This document shows positions 17,273 to 24,749 of a DNA stretch of 64,000 nucleotides, piece by piece; the first letter of the stretch is position 1, and every line of letters begins with the position of its first letter. This stretch comes from Candidatus Woesearchaeota archaeon (GTDB taxonomy: Archaea > Nanobdellota > Nanobdellia > Woesearchaeales > SM23-78): assembly GCA_016930415.1 (NCBI GenBank), contig JAFGGS010000016.1, forward strand, positions 275,340 to 339,339, read 5' to 3'. The notes below the pieces were generated by a model. The model did not search any database. It had not been told where the DNA came from and saw nothing but the letters and a program-made list of their open reading frames with translations. The translations under genes were made by a program, and so were the position numbers.

Positions 17273-18486
17273 TCTTTTTCGGATTTCTTGTTGAAAATAT
17301 CCTTCGTCCTATTCTTATGCTTATGGAATATGAAATCATATCTCTTCTTCAGGGAATCTACATCCATGTAGGATATCTTATGCTTCTCAAGAGGTTTCTT
17401 CCTGAAAAGCTTCATGTCAAGAAAATCCTGCTTCCCTCCACGAAAGACCGTCAGCTTGACGACTGGATTGGCGTAATGCGCGTTGAAAGCCTCTCCGAAG
17501 ACCTTCTTCAACGATCCGTAGTAGAATGCCAGGCCAAGCGCTACCAAAACCCATATCATATCCCTCGCCCTGGTGATCATCGCAAGGCCGACTCCAGCAG
17601 CAGATCCTAACGCAAGCGAGCGGAAGAGCCAAGCCTGCATGAACTCAAGGCTTCCCAAACCCATAGGGACTGGTATCAGGAAAGACATTCCGACAACAGA
17701 GAATACCATGAACGTCTTGCCAAGCGACGGCGCCACACCAACCATCTTAAGCAGGAAGTGATACTCGACCATGGACAGGGAGAAAGCAAGTATGGTGAGT
17801 CCTAAGGCATAGAAATAAGCCTTCCTCTCTTCATTGTAGAACCTTATGATCGGCTTCTCAAACTCTGCAATTGCATGCTCATACTTAGAGAGGAACTTGA
17901 GCCTGTCAAGGTTCAGGAACCTGAAAAGCGCGATGAATATGGGCTTTCCCTGCCACATCCTGTTATAGAAAGTCCAGTTGACGAATATCAGGAAGCAGCA
18001 CAGGAGCGCAAGGAAGACTGCATAGCCCCCTGAGAGTGCATGGCTAAGGATCAACAGGAAACAGCCTATTGCGAACATGATCACCGTAAACGAGAGCTCG
18101 ATGGTCTTGTCTATCGTGATGGAAGTCAATGCCTGCCTGAAGCTTATCCCGTTCCTCATGCACATGGCAGCCCTCACAGGCTCCCCTGCGAGCTTGCCAG
18201 TAGGGGTCACGTAACTGACCCCGTAATCTATTACTCTATAGCTCAAGAGCTCTGAGAAAGTTATGTTCTTATGGCCTTGGGCGTGGAGCAAGACGTTCCA
18301 ACGTGCCGCAAAGGTAAGCATGATAAAGAATGAGACCAATAAGTAGCCTAGGAGGAGCGGCCAAGTCACGTTCTTAAACGCAGACCAGACGTCCCCGAAA
18401 GGATACACCCTCAGGACAAGCCATAACAATAGCAGACCAAGCGCGATAGAAAAGGTGACACTCATCGAAGTCCTGCTTATTTTCAT
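17269..18486 (-). CDS. LPG-synthase-type membrane protein (UPF0104/AglD-like)
   Basis: This 405-residue protein has about eight or more membrane helices and the conserved RWNVLLHAQG, DYGVSYVTPTGKLAGEPVRA and PIPMGLGSLE segments of the lysylphosphatidylglycerol synthase TM-region family. In archaea such proteins include polyprenol-phosphate sugar handling proteins (AglD) and putative lipid flippases. The catalytic aminoacyl-transfer domain of bacterial MprF is absent. A longer reading with 24 more N-terminal residues would run into the tRNA gene upstream and is rejected; ATG 18486 lies 32 nt after the tRNA 3' end. It is translationally coupled to the six-hairpin protein. Confidence 0.8.
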   Translation of the reverse strand: MKISRTSMSVTFSIALGLLLLWLVLRVYPFGDVWSAFKNVTWPLLLGYLLVSFFIMLTFAARWNVLLHAQGHKNITFSELLSYRVIDYGVSYVTPTGKLAGEPVRAAMCMRNGISFRQALTSITIDKTIELSFTVIMFAIGCFLLILSHALSGGYAVFLALLCCFLIFVNWTFYNRMWQGKPIFIALFRFLNLDRLKFLSKYEHAIAEFEKPIIRFYNEERKAYFYALGLTILAFSLSMVEYHFLLKMVGVAPSLGKTFMVFSVVGMSFLIPVPMGLGSLEFMQAWLFRSLALGSAAGVGLAMITRARDMIWVLVALGLAFYYGSLKKVFGEAFNAHYANPVVKLTVFRGGKQDFLDMKLFRKKPLEKHKISYMDVDSLKKRYDFIFHKHKNRTKDIFNKKSEKE

Positions 18487-18553
18487 CCCGACGACCCCTC
18501 GCCTGAAATAATTTAAACGCACCTGCGAGGATTCGAACCCCGGACCTACAGCT

Positions 18554-18627
18554 TTCACCTGCCTTTCAGTTAACTCTCACCATGCCAATGACGGCACTAG
18601 CGAAATGATCTTCATCAAGGAAAGTTT
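18554..18627 (-). other. tRNA intron 2, canonical position 37/38
   Basis: A 74-nt insert between A37 and A38. Near its ends CTTTC and GAAAG pair, and AGG close to its 3' end pairs with the CCT anticodon, with short unpaired runs on each side. This is a bulge-helix-bulge-like junction as recognised by archaeal splicing endonuclease. Confidence 0.8.
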
Positions 18628-18644
18628 TAGGAGGCTGCCGCGCT

Positions 18645-18677
18645 ATTTGCCCTCTCGGCCGGAAGTATCCTGCCGAC
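18645..18677 (-). other. tRNA intron 1, noncanonical in the D-loop
   Basis: A 33-nt insert after the GGAT of the D-loop and before A21. It contains TCGGC and GCCGA arms that fold into a hairpin. Without its removal the 3' half of the D-stem is displaced. The exact cut may slide by up to two nucleotides because AT occurs at both edges. Confidence 0.75.
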
Positions 18678-18721
18678 ATCCAGGCTGCGCTACAGGTGCA
18701 AATATCCTAGTTGTATCTTAA

Positions 18722-18735
18722 ATATCTTTTTAAAG
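18722..18735 (-). promoter_or_regulatory. TATA box of the tRNA-Arg gene
   Basis: On the minus strand CTTTAAAAAGATAT lies about 23-36 nt upstream of the tRNA 5' end, the usual place for an archaeal tRNA promoter. Confidence 0.6.
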
Positions 18736-18793
18736 CAAAAAAGTAAGGGTTGATTTATTAATGTTTTGCTAAAAGAACTGGGATTACGTGCCG

Positions 18794-19156
18794 CTAGTCG
18801 CGAGCGAGCTCGTCTAGGGTCCTGACCTTGCAGTACGCGCCCAAAAGCCTTCTTAGGTTTCCATGGGTGTGTGATCCGAAAGCGTTGGTTATGTCCAGGT
18901 GCAAGGCCTGCAACGTGCCGTTCTCATCTGGCAGCCAGCTCTCATCTACGCGCTCAGCATATAGGGCTGCTTCAACACCATCATAATGGAATCTAGCCGG
19001 AAGCTTATCTCCTCGGCGAGGAGTCCTCTGTTCAAAGCCAAAACCAGTAAGCAAGACTGTCAAATCAGAGACTGCCTCTGTTAACTCAGCCTTATCAGCG
19101 ATTATCACGTATAGCTGGAATTTCATATCATCATCCAAGGTAATGTCATACGGCAT
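18794..19156 (-). CDS. Small acidic protein of unknown function
   Basis: I do not recognise this protein. From ATG 19156 it is 120 residues long (MPYDITLDDDMKFQLYVI...). It has alternating hydrophobic segments (KFQLYVIIADKAELTEAV, AALYAERVDESWL, LQALHLDITNAFG) suggesting a small alpha/beta fold such as a ferredoxin-like domain, and no signal or membrane segment. In-frame codons further upstream (to 19219) lie in the promoter and are rejected; GAGG 7 nt before ATG 19156 supports this start. It is divergent from truD and both promoters share a sequence motif. Confidence 0.65.
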   Translation of the reverse strand: MPYDITLDDDMKFQLYVIIADKAELTEAVSDLTVLLTGFGFEQRTPRRGDKLPARFHYDGVEAALYAERVDESWLPDENGTLQALHLDITNAFGSHTHGNLRRLLGAYCKVRTLDELARD

Positions 19157-19189
19157 GTTTAGTCCTCTTTTCAGTAGTCGCATTACCGA

Positions 19190-19205
19190 CCATTTATAAA
19201 TCTTT
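19190..19205 (-). promoter_or_regulatory. TATA/BRE of the 120-residue protein gene
   Basis: The minus strand reads CGAAAGATTTATAAATGG. The same CGAAAGATTT-TAAATG pattern recurs before the GlgC-like gene (21986-22002). Confidence 0.65.
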
Positions 19206-19215
19206 CGGTAAGTAG

Positions 19216-19232
19216 CCACTCCCTAGTGACTA
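19216..19232 (+). promoter_or_regulatory. 17-bp operator-like motif, copy 1 (truD)
   Basis: CCACTCCCTAGTGACTA matches 21964-21980 at 15 of 17 positions. CACT and AGTG form short inverted arms. It lies between the divergent promoters of truD and the 120-residue protein, about 10 nt upstream of the truD TATA. On the minus strand AGTGGCTACTT stands in the same relation to the other promoter, so the site could serve both. Confidence 0.5.
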
Positions 19233-19241
19233 CTTTTTCTC

Positions 19242-19252
19242 AAAAGATTTAA
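19242..19252 (+). promoter_or_regulatory. TATA/BRE of truD
   Basis: AAAAGATTTAA is centred about 32 nt before ATG 19279, so transcription should begin near that ATG, and the in-frame ATG at 19255 is too close to be used. Confidence 0.6.
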
Positions 19253-19278
19253 TTATGACCGCACATCCCAGAAAGAAT

Positions 19279-20295
19279 ATGCACAAGGAAACGTACGAGC
19301 TAAAGAAGATCGCTGAAGACTTCATCGTGAAAGAGAACTCAACTGAGAAGATCCAAAAAGAGCTCAAGGAAAAAGGAGAATACAAGGTCTTCAGGCTCAG
19401 GAAGAAGCACTACACGACAGAGAACGCAGTCCAGCAGATAGCAAAAGCCCTTCGCCTTCCAAGAAAGAACATCGGATACGCAGGAAGCAAGGACTCAAAA
19501 GCGATTACTACGCAACTGATAAGCATCAGAGCAGCGCCAAAAGAGAACATCCTTGCTCTTCACCTAAATGACCTGGAACTCGAGTATCTTGGCGCAATGG
19601 AGGATCCAATCTGCCTCGGAGACCTGGAAGGCAACAGCTTCGAGATAACCATAAGGAACCTTAGCGAAAGCAAGGAAGATGCGCCTCGGAAGATAACCAT
19701 GTTCATCAATTATTTCGGAGAGCAAAGGTTCAGCAAGAACAACGCCGCAATCGGGAAAGCAATAATAAAGAAAGAATTCAAGAGAGCCACAGAGCTAATC
19801 ATCGAGTCATCCGCAGATGATGCTAAGAAGCTCGAAGAACACCTCTCGAAGAGCAGGAACGACTACGTCGGCGCTCTCAAAACCCTGCCATTCAAGACCC
19901 TTACCTTGTTCATACATGCATATCAAAGCAAGCTATGGAACGAAGCAGCAAAGGCACTGATAGAGGGAAATCCAGGCCGAGAAAACGAACTAATCCCACT
20001 AATCGGCTTCGGGACTGAATTCATGAGCAAAGAAACAGAAGAGACCTACAAGCAGATACTTGAGAAAGAAGGTGTGAGCCAGTCAGACTTCGTGATACGC
20101 GCAATCCCCGACCTCACCAGCAACGGAAGCGATCACACACTCTACGCAGAGATAAAAAACCTGAAGATCCAAGAGATGGAAGAGGACGAGCTAAACCCGG
20201 GAAGGAACAAGTGCAAAGTCACATTCTCACTAGCCAAAGGCTGCTACGCGACAGAAGCAATCAAAGCAATGATGGTACAAGACGCGCCGCAATAA
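19279..20295 (+). CDS. truD: tRNA pseudouridine synthase D
   Basis: The 338-residue protein is TruD, which isomerises uridine 13 (in archaea also position 35 in some tRNAs) to pseudouridine. The catalytic Asp72 lies in the conserved GYAGSKDSKAITTQ motif; FSKNNAAIG follows the FGEQRF motif (NYFGEQRFSKNN) and the inserted TRUD domain is in the central part. Length is slightly under many archaeal homologues (about 400), with a compact TRUD insert. The ATG at 19279 is preferred to 19255 by its distance from the TATA box; the mRNA is probably leaderless. It is preceded by a motif shared with the GlgC-like gene. Confidence 0.92.
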   Translation: MHKETYELKKIAEDFIVKENSTEKIQKELKEKGEYKVFRLRKKHYTTENAVQQIAKALRLPRKNIGYAGSKDSKAITTQLISIRAAPKENILALHLNDLELEYLGAMEDPICLGDLEGNSFEITIRNLSESKEDAPRKITMFINYFGEQRFSKNNAAIGKAIIKKEFKRATELIIESSADDAKKLEEHLSKSRNDYVGALKTLPFKTLTLFIHAYQSKLWNEAAKALIEGNPGRENELIPLIGFGTEFMSKETEETYKQILEKEGVSQSDFVIRAIPDLTSNGSDHTLYAEIKNLKIQEMEEDELNPGRNKCKVTFSLAKGCYATEAIKAMMVQDAPQ

Positions 20296-20326
20296 ATAAG
20301 GATAGACGCTCAACAGCAATCAATAT

Positions 20327-20338
20327 CTTTATAAATTT
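20327..20338 (+). promoter_or_regulatory. TATA box of the cysteine desulfurase gene
   Basis: CTTTATAAATTT lies about 60 nt before the start codon. Transcription would begin near 20358. Confidence 0.6.
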
Positions 20339-20349
20339 GCAGGGCGTAA

Positions 20350-20383
20350 CACCCCTCAGACCACAACAAGAAGCACAGGGGTG
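20350..20383 (+). promoter_or_regulatory. Inverted repeat overlapping the desulfurase ribosome binding site
   Basis: CACCCCT (20350-20356) pairs with AGGGGTG (20377-20383), and the right arm contains the GGGGTG ribosome binding site. If the left arm is transcribed this could hide the site; if transcription starts at about 20358 the repeat is more likely a DNA-binding site overlapping the start of transcription. Confidence 0.4.
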
Positions 20384-20391
20384 AATAAAGG

Positions 20392-21534
20392 TTGATTTTC
20401 AAGAAGCAGATAATCTACATGGACAACGCAGCCACGACCGCACTCGACCCGAAGGTCACGCAGGCCATGCTGCCTTTTTTCGAGCAGAAGTATGGGAACG
20501 CGTCTTCAAGCCATCAATTAGGCCGCCAGGCAAAAGAGGCATTGGAGCGTTCAAGAAGCGTGATCGCAAAGAGCATCGGAGCGAAGGCTGGCGAGATCTT
20601 CTTCACGAGCGGAGGGACCGAAGCCAACAACTTTGCTATCAAGTCAGTCGCTTTCGCCAACAGGAGCAAGGGAAACCATATAATCACTACCAAAGTCGAA
20701 CACGAGTGCGTATTGAATAGCTGCAAGTGGCTCGAGAAGCAAGGCTTCAAGGCCACCTACCTTGACGTTGACAAGGAAGGATTCGTGAACCCTGAAGAGA
20801 TCGAGAAGGCAATCACTCCGAAGACGATCCTGGTGTCGGTCATCCATGGAAACAACGAGATAGGCACGATCCAGGACTTGGCAGCCATAGGAAAGGTCTG
20901 CAGGAAGCATAGCGTCTTGCTCCACACAGATGCTTGCCAGAGCTACTGCAAGACAGACTTGGATGTCAATAAGCAACAAGTCGACCTAGTGACGCTCAAC
21001 GCCCACAAGATCCACGGGCCGAAGGGCGTCGGCGCGCTCTATATCAGGGAAGGAGTGAACATACTCGCCTGGCAGAGCGGAGGAGGGCACGAAGGAGGCC
21101 TAAGGTCAGGGACAGAGAACATCCCAGGCATAGTCGGATTCGCAGAGTGCGTGAAGCAAGGAGCGTCAAAGACCCACAGAAAGCACATGACCGCCCTTCG
21201 CGACAAGCTCATCTACGGAGTGCTCAAGATAGAGGGAGCAAGGCTTAACGGCCCGAGGGGCGATAAGAGGCTTTGCAACAACGCAAACTTCGTCTTTCCA
21301 GGGCTCGTCGGCGAGACCATAGGCGGCTATCTGGACCAGAAAGGCATCTGCTCCTCGACTGCAAGCGCGTGCACCGTGCATACGAACGAGCCAAGCCATG
21401 TCCTCCAGGCAATCGGCCTCTCAAAGGAGGAGGCGGAAGGAGGCCTTCGGCTCACGATCAGCAGGTTCACGACCGAAGAGGAAGTGGACAAGGCGCTGAA
21501 GGCGCTTCCAGGGATAATCGCGAAGATACGATAG
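20392..21534 (+). CDS. Cysteine desulfurase (NifS/IscS family)
   Basis: The 380-residue PLP enzyme takes sulfur from cysteine for Fe-S clusters and tRNA thiolation. It begins near YMDNAATTALDP; the PLP lysine is Lys206 in LNAHKIHGPKGVG, and the catalytic cysteine is Cys327 in STASACTVHTNEPSHVL. The active-site loop is of the longer group I (IscS/NifS) type. Start is TTG 20392, with GGGGTG 8 nt upstream. There is no iscU or other Fe-S scaffold gene next to it; the GNAT gene begins 3 nt after the stop, so the two are co-transcribed. Confidence 0.93.
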   Translation: MIFKKQIIYMDNAATTALDPKVTQAMLPFFEQKYGNASSSHQLGRQAKEALERSRSVIAKSIGAKAGEIFFTSGGTEANNFAIKSVAFANRSKGNHIITTKVEHECVLNSCKWLEKQGFKATYLDVDKEGFVNPEEIEKAITPKTILVSVIHGNNEIGTIQDLAAIGKVCRKHSVLLHTDACQSYCKTDLDVNKQQVDLVTLNAHKIHGPKGVGALYIREGVNILAWQSGGGHEGGLRSGTENIPGIVGFAECVKQGASKTHRKHMTALRDKLIYGVLKIEGARLNGPRGDKRLCNNANFVFPGLVGETIGGYLDQKGICSSTASACTVHTNEPSHVLQAIGLSKEEAEGGLRLTISRFTTEEEVDKALKALPGIIAKIR

Positions 21535-21537
21535 AAA

Positions 21538-21963
21538 ATGGCTGTCCGAAGAGCAAGACCAAGGGATCTTGAGGGAATATATAATATCGTGAAGGGCACA
21601 AGGGAATTCGAAGCCTCAAAAAACACGCGTTTCTTCAAGAAGCAGGAGCTTAAGGAGTGGATTTCCGACAGGAAGAGCAGCATAGTCCTAGTCTCAGAAG
21701 AAGGAAAGATAAACGGGTTCTTGTTCGCGAAGATAATCTCACGGAACTGGTGTATGCTGGATAGCATCGCAGTGTCGCCAGATCACAGGGGGAAAGGATG
21801 TGCCACCAGGTTGCTCGATAAACTGTACAAGGAGCTTAAAGCAAAGAAGTGCGACTACATCCAAGCGCTCGTCTTGGCAGGTAACAAGCAGACCAGAGGC
21901 TTCTGGAGAAAGAAAGGGTATTCTGAAGGAAACAAGTTTGTCTGGATAGAGAAATTCTTATAA
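21538..21963 (+). CDS. GNAT-family N-acetyltransferase
   Basis: This 141-residue protein has the GNAT fold with motif A SIAVSPDHRGKGCATRLLDKL (about 78-98), whose R-G-K-G-x-A loop binds acetyl-CoA, and a C-terminal KGYSEGNKFVWIEK strand. The substrate amine is unknown; homologues include RimI-like and small-molecule acetyltransferases. It starts 3 nt after the desulfurase stop and is presumably coupled to it. Its TAA directly abuts the regulatory motif of the next gene. Confidence 0.85.
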   Translation: MAVRRARPRDLEGIYNIVKGTREFEASKNTRFFKKQELKEWISDRKSSIVLVSEEGKINGFLFAKIISRNWCMLDSIAVSPDHRGKGCATRLLDKLYKELKAKKCDYIQALVLAGNKQTRGFWRKKGYSEGNKFVWIEKFL

Positions 21964-21980
21964 CCACTAACTAGTGACTA
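21964..21980 (+). promoter_or_regulatory. 17-bp operator-like motif, copy 2 (GlgC-like gene)
   Basis: CCACTAACTAGTGACTA begins at the first base after the GNAT stop codon and lies 5-10 nt upstream of the BRE/TATA of the next gene. It contains CACT-AACT-AGTG inverted arms and matches 19216-19232 at 15 of 17 positions. Confidence 0.5.
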
Positions 21981-21985
21981 AAAAT

Positions 21986-22002
21986 CGAAAGATTTTTAAA
22001 TG
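21986..22002 (+). promoter_or_regulatory. TATA/BRE of the GlgC-like gene
   Basis: CGAAAGATTTTTAAATG has its TATA centre about 28 nt before ATG 22024, suggesting a leaderless transcript from that ATG and ruling out the in-frame ATG at 22000, which is inside the TATA box. Confidence 0.65.
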
Positions 22003-22023
22003 ATCCCCATTTCAGGAAAGAAC

Positions 22024-23391
22024 ATGAGCACAAAGAACTACATCCCTGCAGAAGACGTGACTGCAGTCACGCTAGTCGGCGGAGAAGGCTCAAGGCTAGG
22101 ACCGCTAGTCTGGTCCAGGACAAAAGCAGGAGTCCAATTCGGCACATCAAGAGTCACTGCCGCAGCAATATCCAGCGCGTTCAACTCAGGAGTCGAAAGA
22201 GCAGTACTAGCAACACAATACCTGCCATTCAGCCTAAGGAAGTTCTATTCAACAATATATGGGGTGGAATGCGGACCAGACAGGAAGATCACGATAATAT
22301 CGCCTCACGACACCATGAAAGAAGATGCGACATACAGAGGAACTGCCCACGCATTCTCTGAAGCCCTCAAGATAGCAGGCCGCATGAACCCAAAATACGT
22401 GCTGGGACTCTCAGGAGACCACACATACAAGTTCAACTTCGCAGGGCTGTTCGACCAATTCTACGACAGGTACGATGACAACTCATTCATAGTACTGACC
22501 AAGAAAGTAAAGCGCGAAGAAGCTCACCGGTTCGGGATAATCCAGATAAAGAAAGGGAACACAAAAATAGTCTCGTTCAAGGAAAAACCACAAGATCATG
22601 AGCTTCCCGAAGGAGACGAGCTCGACGCAAGCCTAGGAATATACTTCGCACCGACAAGGGTATGGCAAAAGGCTCTTGAGATAGACCAGGAAAGGGCAAG
22701 GAGAGAAGAATCAGAACAAGACCTGGGAAAAAATGTCATCCCATTCCTCATAAACAGGCAAAACGAGTTCAAGGTCCACGCATTCCCATTCAGCGGGTAC
22801 TGGCAAGACGTCGGAGAACCTCAAGCGTATTATGAAACCTGCAAGGACGTCTTCCTGAAGAGGAACCCAGACCTGTTCGGAGACCCGACCTGGAAGATAG
22901 ACGGCATAGGAGAGCCCGAATTCATCGGGAACGGAAAACCATACTTCAAAGGGGGCGACGTCAAGATAAACGAGTCAAACGTCGGAGGAACAGTCATATC
23001 ACCTGGAACAACCATAGAGCGATCCACTGTAGAAGATTCCATCTTGCTAGGCCAATCACACAACCGAAGGACCAACGTCAGGAACTACACGACAATAAGA
23101 CGCGCAATCGTAGACAAGGCATCAGACATCGGCCCAAACGCAGAGATCACGAGTGAAGAAGGAGTCCTAATAGTCACAAAAGACACTAGAATCCCATCAG
23201 GCGTCAAGATAAGGCCGAAAGGAGACGCAGTGGTAGCCAGCCTTGAGCGCATGGCTGAGAACTACACAAACCTGACCAAATACATCGACAACCTAGAAAA
23301 GAAAGGCATAGCAGTACAACTCTACGACCCAGAAGGCAACGAACACCACCTAGAAGAAATTGTGACACTGGGAAAAGCGCTGAAACGATAA
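22024..23391 (+). CDS. GlgC-like sugar nucleotidyltransferase
   Basis: The 455-residue protein has an N-terminal NTP-transferase domain with LVGGEGSRLGPL (nucleotide-binding loop, about 16-27), KAGVQFG, YRGTAHAF and LSGDHTYKFN, all close to the ADP-glucose pyrophosphorylase pattern, and a C-terminal left-handed beta-helix (about 295-400) and short helical tail. GlgC makes ADP-glucose for glycogen; related enzymes make other NDP-sugars. No glycogen synthase or branching gene is nearby, so the sugar is not certain. ATG 22024 is preferred over 22000 because the latter lies within the TATA box. The gene has the same upstream motif as truD. Confidence 0.85.
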   Translation: MSTKNYIPAEDVTAVTLVGGEGSRLGPLVWSRTKAGVQFGTSRVTAAAISSAFNSGVERAVLATQYLPFSLRKFYSTIYGVECGPDRKITIISPHDTMKEDATYRGTAHAFSEALKIAGRMNPKYVLGLSGDHTYKFNFAGLFDQFYDRYDDNSFIVLTKKVKREEAHRFGIIQIKKGNTKIVSFKEKPQDHELPEGDELDASLGIYFAPTRVWQKALEIDQERARREESEQDLGKNVIPFLINRQNEFKVHAFPFSGYWQDVGEPQAYYETCKDVFLKRNPDLFGDPTWKIDGIGEPEFIGNGKPYFKGGDVKINESNVGGTVISPGTTIERSTVEDSILLGQSHNRRTNVRNYTTIRRAIVDKASDIGPNAEITSEEGVLIVTKDTRIPSGVKIRPKGDAVVASLERMAENYTNLTKYIDNLEKKGIAVQLYDPEGNEHHLEEIVTLGKALKR

Positions 23392-23418
23392 GCGACCCAT
23401 AATCCAAAGAGACATCGC

Positions 23419-24066
23419 TCATCCAAGCTTCTTCATTATGTCTAGGAACACCTTCTCGATCATCTGCTCGCCGTTTATCCGCAGGAGGACTCCTTTCTTC
23501 TCATAGAAGCTTATCAAGGGAGCAGTCTCAGAGTGGTATTTTGAGAGCCTCAGCTTCACTGCTTCTGGCTTGTCATCATCCCTCATTATCAGCTCCCCTC
23601 CACAGGAGTCGCACACGCCCTCGACCTTTGGCTTTAGGTAAATAATGTTGTAATTTGCCTTGCACTTGGAGCAGATCCTTCTCGCACCAATCCTCTCAAT
23701 AGACTTGTCATCCCCAACCTCTATAAGGATGCAGTGCTTTATCGGCCGCAGCCTGTCCAAGTTCTCTGCTTGGGAGATATTTCTCGGGTAGCCGTCAAGT
23801 ATGAATCCTGGCTTCGCATCGTCTTTCTTTAGCCTTTCAGCAACTATCTGGTTGGTTATCTCGTCAGGGACAAATATCCCTTTGTCTATAAGGTCTTTGA
23901 CTTTCCGACCAAGCTCAGTATCCTGCGTCCTCATCTCTCGGAATACGTCTCCAGTCGATATGTGAGGAATGTGAAACTTCCTCTCAAGCCTCTCTGCCTG
24001 CGTTCCTTTGCCGCTTCCTTGCGCGCCAAGCACAACTATGTTATTCTCCTTGTTTTTTTCATCCAT
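23419..24066 (-). CDS. adk: Adenylate kinase with zinc-binding LID
   Basis: The 215-residue enzyme interconverts ATP + AMP and 2 ADP. The P-loop is GAQGSGKGTQ (14-23), the NMP-binding region has STGDVFREM, and the LID has four cysteines (132, 135, 152, 155) arranged to bind zinc, as in many Gram-positive bacteria. This is the bacterial-type long Adk, not the short archaeal AdkA type. ATG 24066 is chosen because AAGGTGAG ends 6 nt before it and a TATA box lies 39-48 nt upstream; a TTG at 24093 would lie too close to the TATA. Confidence 0.95.
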   Translation of the reverse strand: MDEKNKENNIVVLGAQGSGKGTQAERLERKFHIPHISTGDVFREMRTQDTELGRKVKDLIDKGIFVPDEITNQIVAERLKKDDAKPGFILDGYPRNISQAENLDRLRPIKHCILIEVGDDKSIERIGARRICSKCKANYNIIYLKPKVEGVCDSCGGELIMRDDDKPEAVKLRLSKYHSETAPLISFYEKKGVLLRINGEQMIEKVFLDIMKKLG

Positions 24067-24104
24067 AAAAAACTCACCTTTCTTAGGATTCAAGAGGATT
24101 TCTG

Positions 24105-24114
24105 ATATAAATAA
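24105..24114 (-). promoter_or_regulatory. TATA box of adk
   Basis: The minus strand reads ATTTATATCA; the leader would be about 18 nt and contains the AAGGTGAG ribosome binding site (24080-24073). Confidence 0.5.
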
Positions 24115-24126
24115 TCTTCCAATAAC

Positions 24127-24615
24127 CTAGCCGAAATAGCCGTATTCCTGCCTGGACTCAGAGTCTCCTTTCCAAGTGTCCCTGAGGCGTTCCAGAACGT
24201 TTAATAACTCAGGCTTCACTGCAATCCAGTCCGAGTAGAATCTCTTTATCAGTGCCGCTGCCCCTTCTTCCGAGTAATTGAACTCCATAAGCAGGAGCTC
24301 TTTCTCGCCATATGATAGCTTCCGCATCAGCTCCAGCACCTTCTTCCGATCGTTATCTGAGAACCGTTCTGATTCCTGCATGTTCGCCAAGTGGTTTTCC
24401 GGCTGGATTATGTCGTTTAGTATCTTAAGCGCAAAGTCGCAGCGCTCCTGTATCTTGAAGAGTATGCTTCTCAAGAGGAATTTTCCTGGCTCTAGCTGAC
24501 CTAGCACGAATTCCCGGTCAAGTTCTTCTAGCTCCGCAAGCCCGTGCTTCTCCTTGAGCAGGTCGTAGTCCTTCTTTGCGTCTTTCTCCTTGTGACTATC
24601 TTTTTCTTCACTCAT
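24127..24615 (-). CDS. Acidic helical protein of unknown function
   Basis: I do not recognise this 162-residue protein. It has a charged, disordered N-terminus (SEEKDSHKEKDAKKD) and then predicted helices (LEELDREFVLGQLEPGKFLL, RSILFKIQERCDFALKILNDII, KKVLELMRKLSYGEKELLLMEF, AAALIKRFYSDWI). There is no signal or membrane segment. An upstream in-frame GTG (24627) lies in the ribosome binding site AGGTGA, so ATG 24615 is taken, 8 nt after that site. It is close to adk and on the same strand, but adk has its own promoter. Confidence 0.7.
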   Translation of the reverse strand: MSEEKDSHKEKDAKKDYDLLKEKHGLAELEELDREFVLGQLEPGKFLLRSILFKIQERCDFALKILNDIIQPENHLANMQESERFSDNDRKKVLELMRKLSYGEKELLLMEFNYSEEGAAALIKRFYSDWIAVKPELLNVLERLRDTWKGDSESRQEYGYFG

Positions 24616-24718
24616 GTTTTGCTTCACCTATCCTTCCTTACGGGCTGGTCGGTTGTTTTTAACTTTTTCTCTTATTTCATGATCCGCGGCATTTATTGGC
24701 TGATAAGACCAGAATAGT

Positions 24719-24732
24719 AACATTTATATATG
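24719..24732 (+). promoter_or_regulatory. Promoter of the RHH/HerA operon
   Basis: AACATTTATATATG is a strong TATA-like sequence in the 242-bp region between divergent genes, about 130 nt upstream of the first RHH gene. The implied leader is about 100 nt. Confidence 0.55.
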
Positions 24733-24736
24733 AGTT

Positions 24737-24749
24737 CTTGTAATACAAG
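24737..24749 (+). promoter_or_regulatory. Perfect 13-bp palindrome, candidate RHH operator
   Basis: CTTGTA-A-TACAAG lies 5 nt downstream of the TATA, where binding would block initiation. A second inverted repeat, TATAC-N6-GTATA (24758-24773), and a loose TACAAGT half-site near 24816-24822 follow. RHH proteins bind such short palindromes and usually repress their own operon. Confidence 0.5.

Larger units (their letters stand above)
18518..18699 (-). tRNA. tRNA-Arg(CCU) gene with two introns
   Basis: On the minus strand the acceptor GCACCTG (18699-18693) pairs with CAGGTGC (18525-18519), discriminator G at 18518. Three exons, 18699-18678, 18644-18628 and 18553-18518, join to a normal 75-nt tRNA: D-stem GCGC/GCGC with A-G-CCT-GG loop, anticodon stem GCAGC/GCTGT, loop CT-CCT-AA (anticodon CCU, Arg for AGG), 5-nt variable loop AGGTC and a T-arm CGGGG-TTCGAAT-CCTCG. 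No CCA is encoded. Intron 1 (33 nt) interrupts the D-loop, intron 2 (74 nt) is at the canonical 37/38 site. Boundaries may shift by 1-2 nt. Every arm pairs only if both introns are removed. Confidence 0.93.

Noticed and set aside
18487-18558. N-terminal extension of the LPG-synthase-type protein
   Set aside because: It would read into the mature 3' part of the tRNA-Arg gene.
22024-23391. Assignment of the nucleotidyltransferase as a certain glgC
   Set aside because: The motifs are GlgC-like but no glycogen genes are nearby and sugar specificity is not fixed by visible residues.
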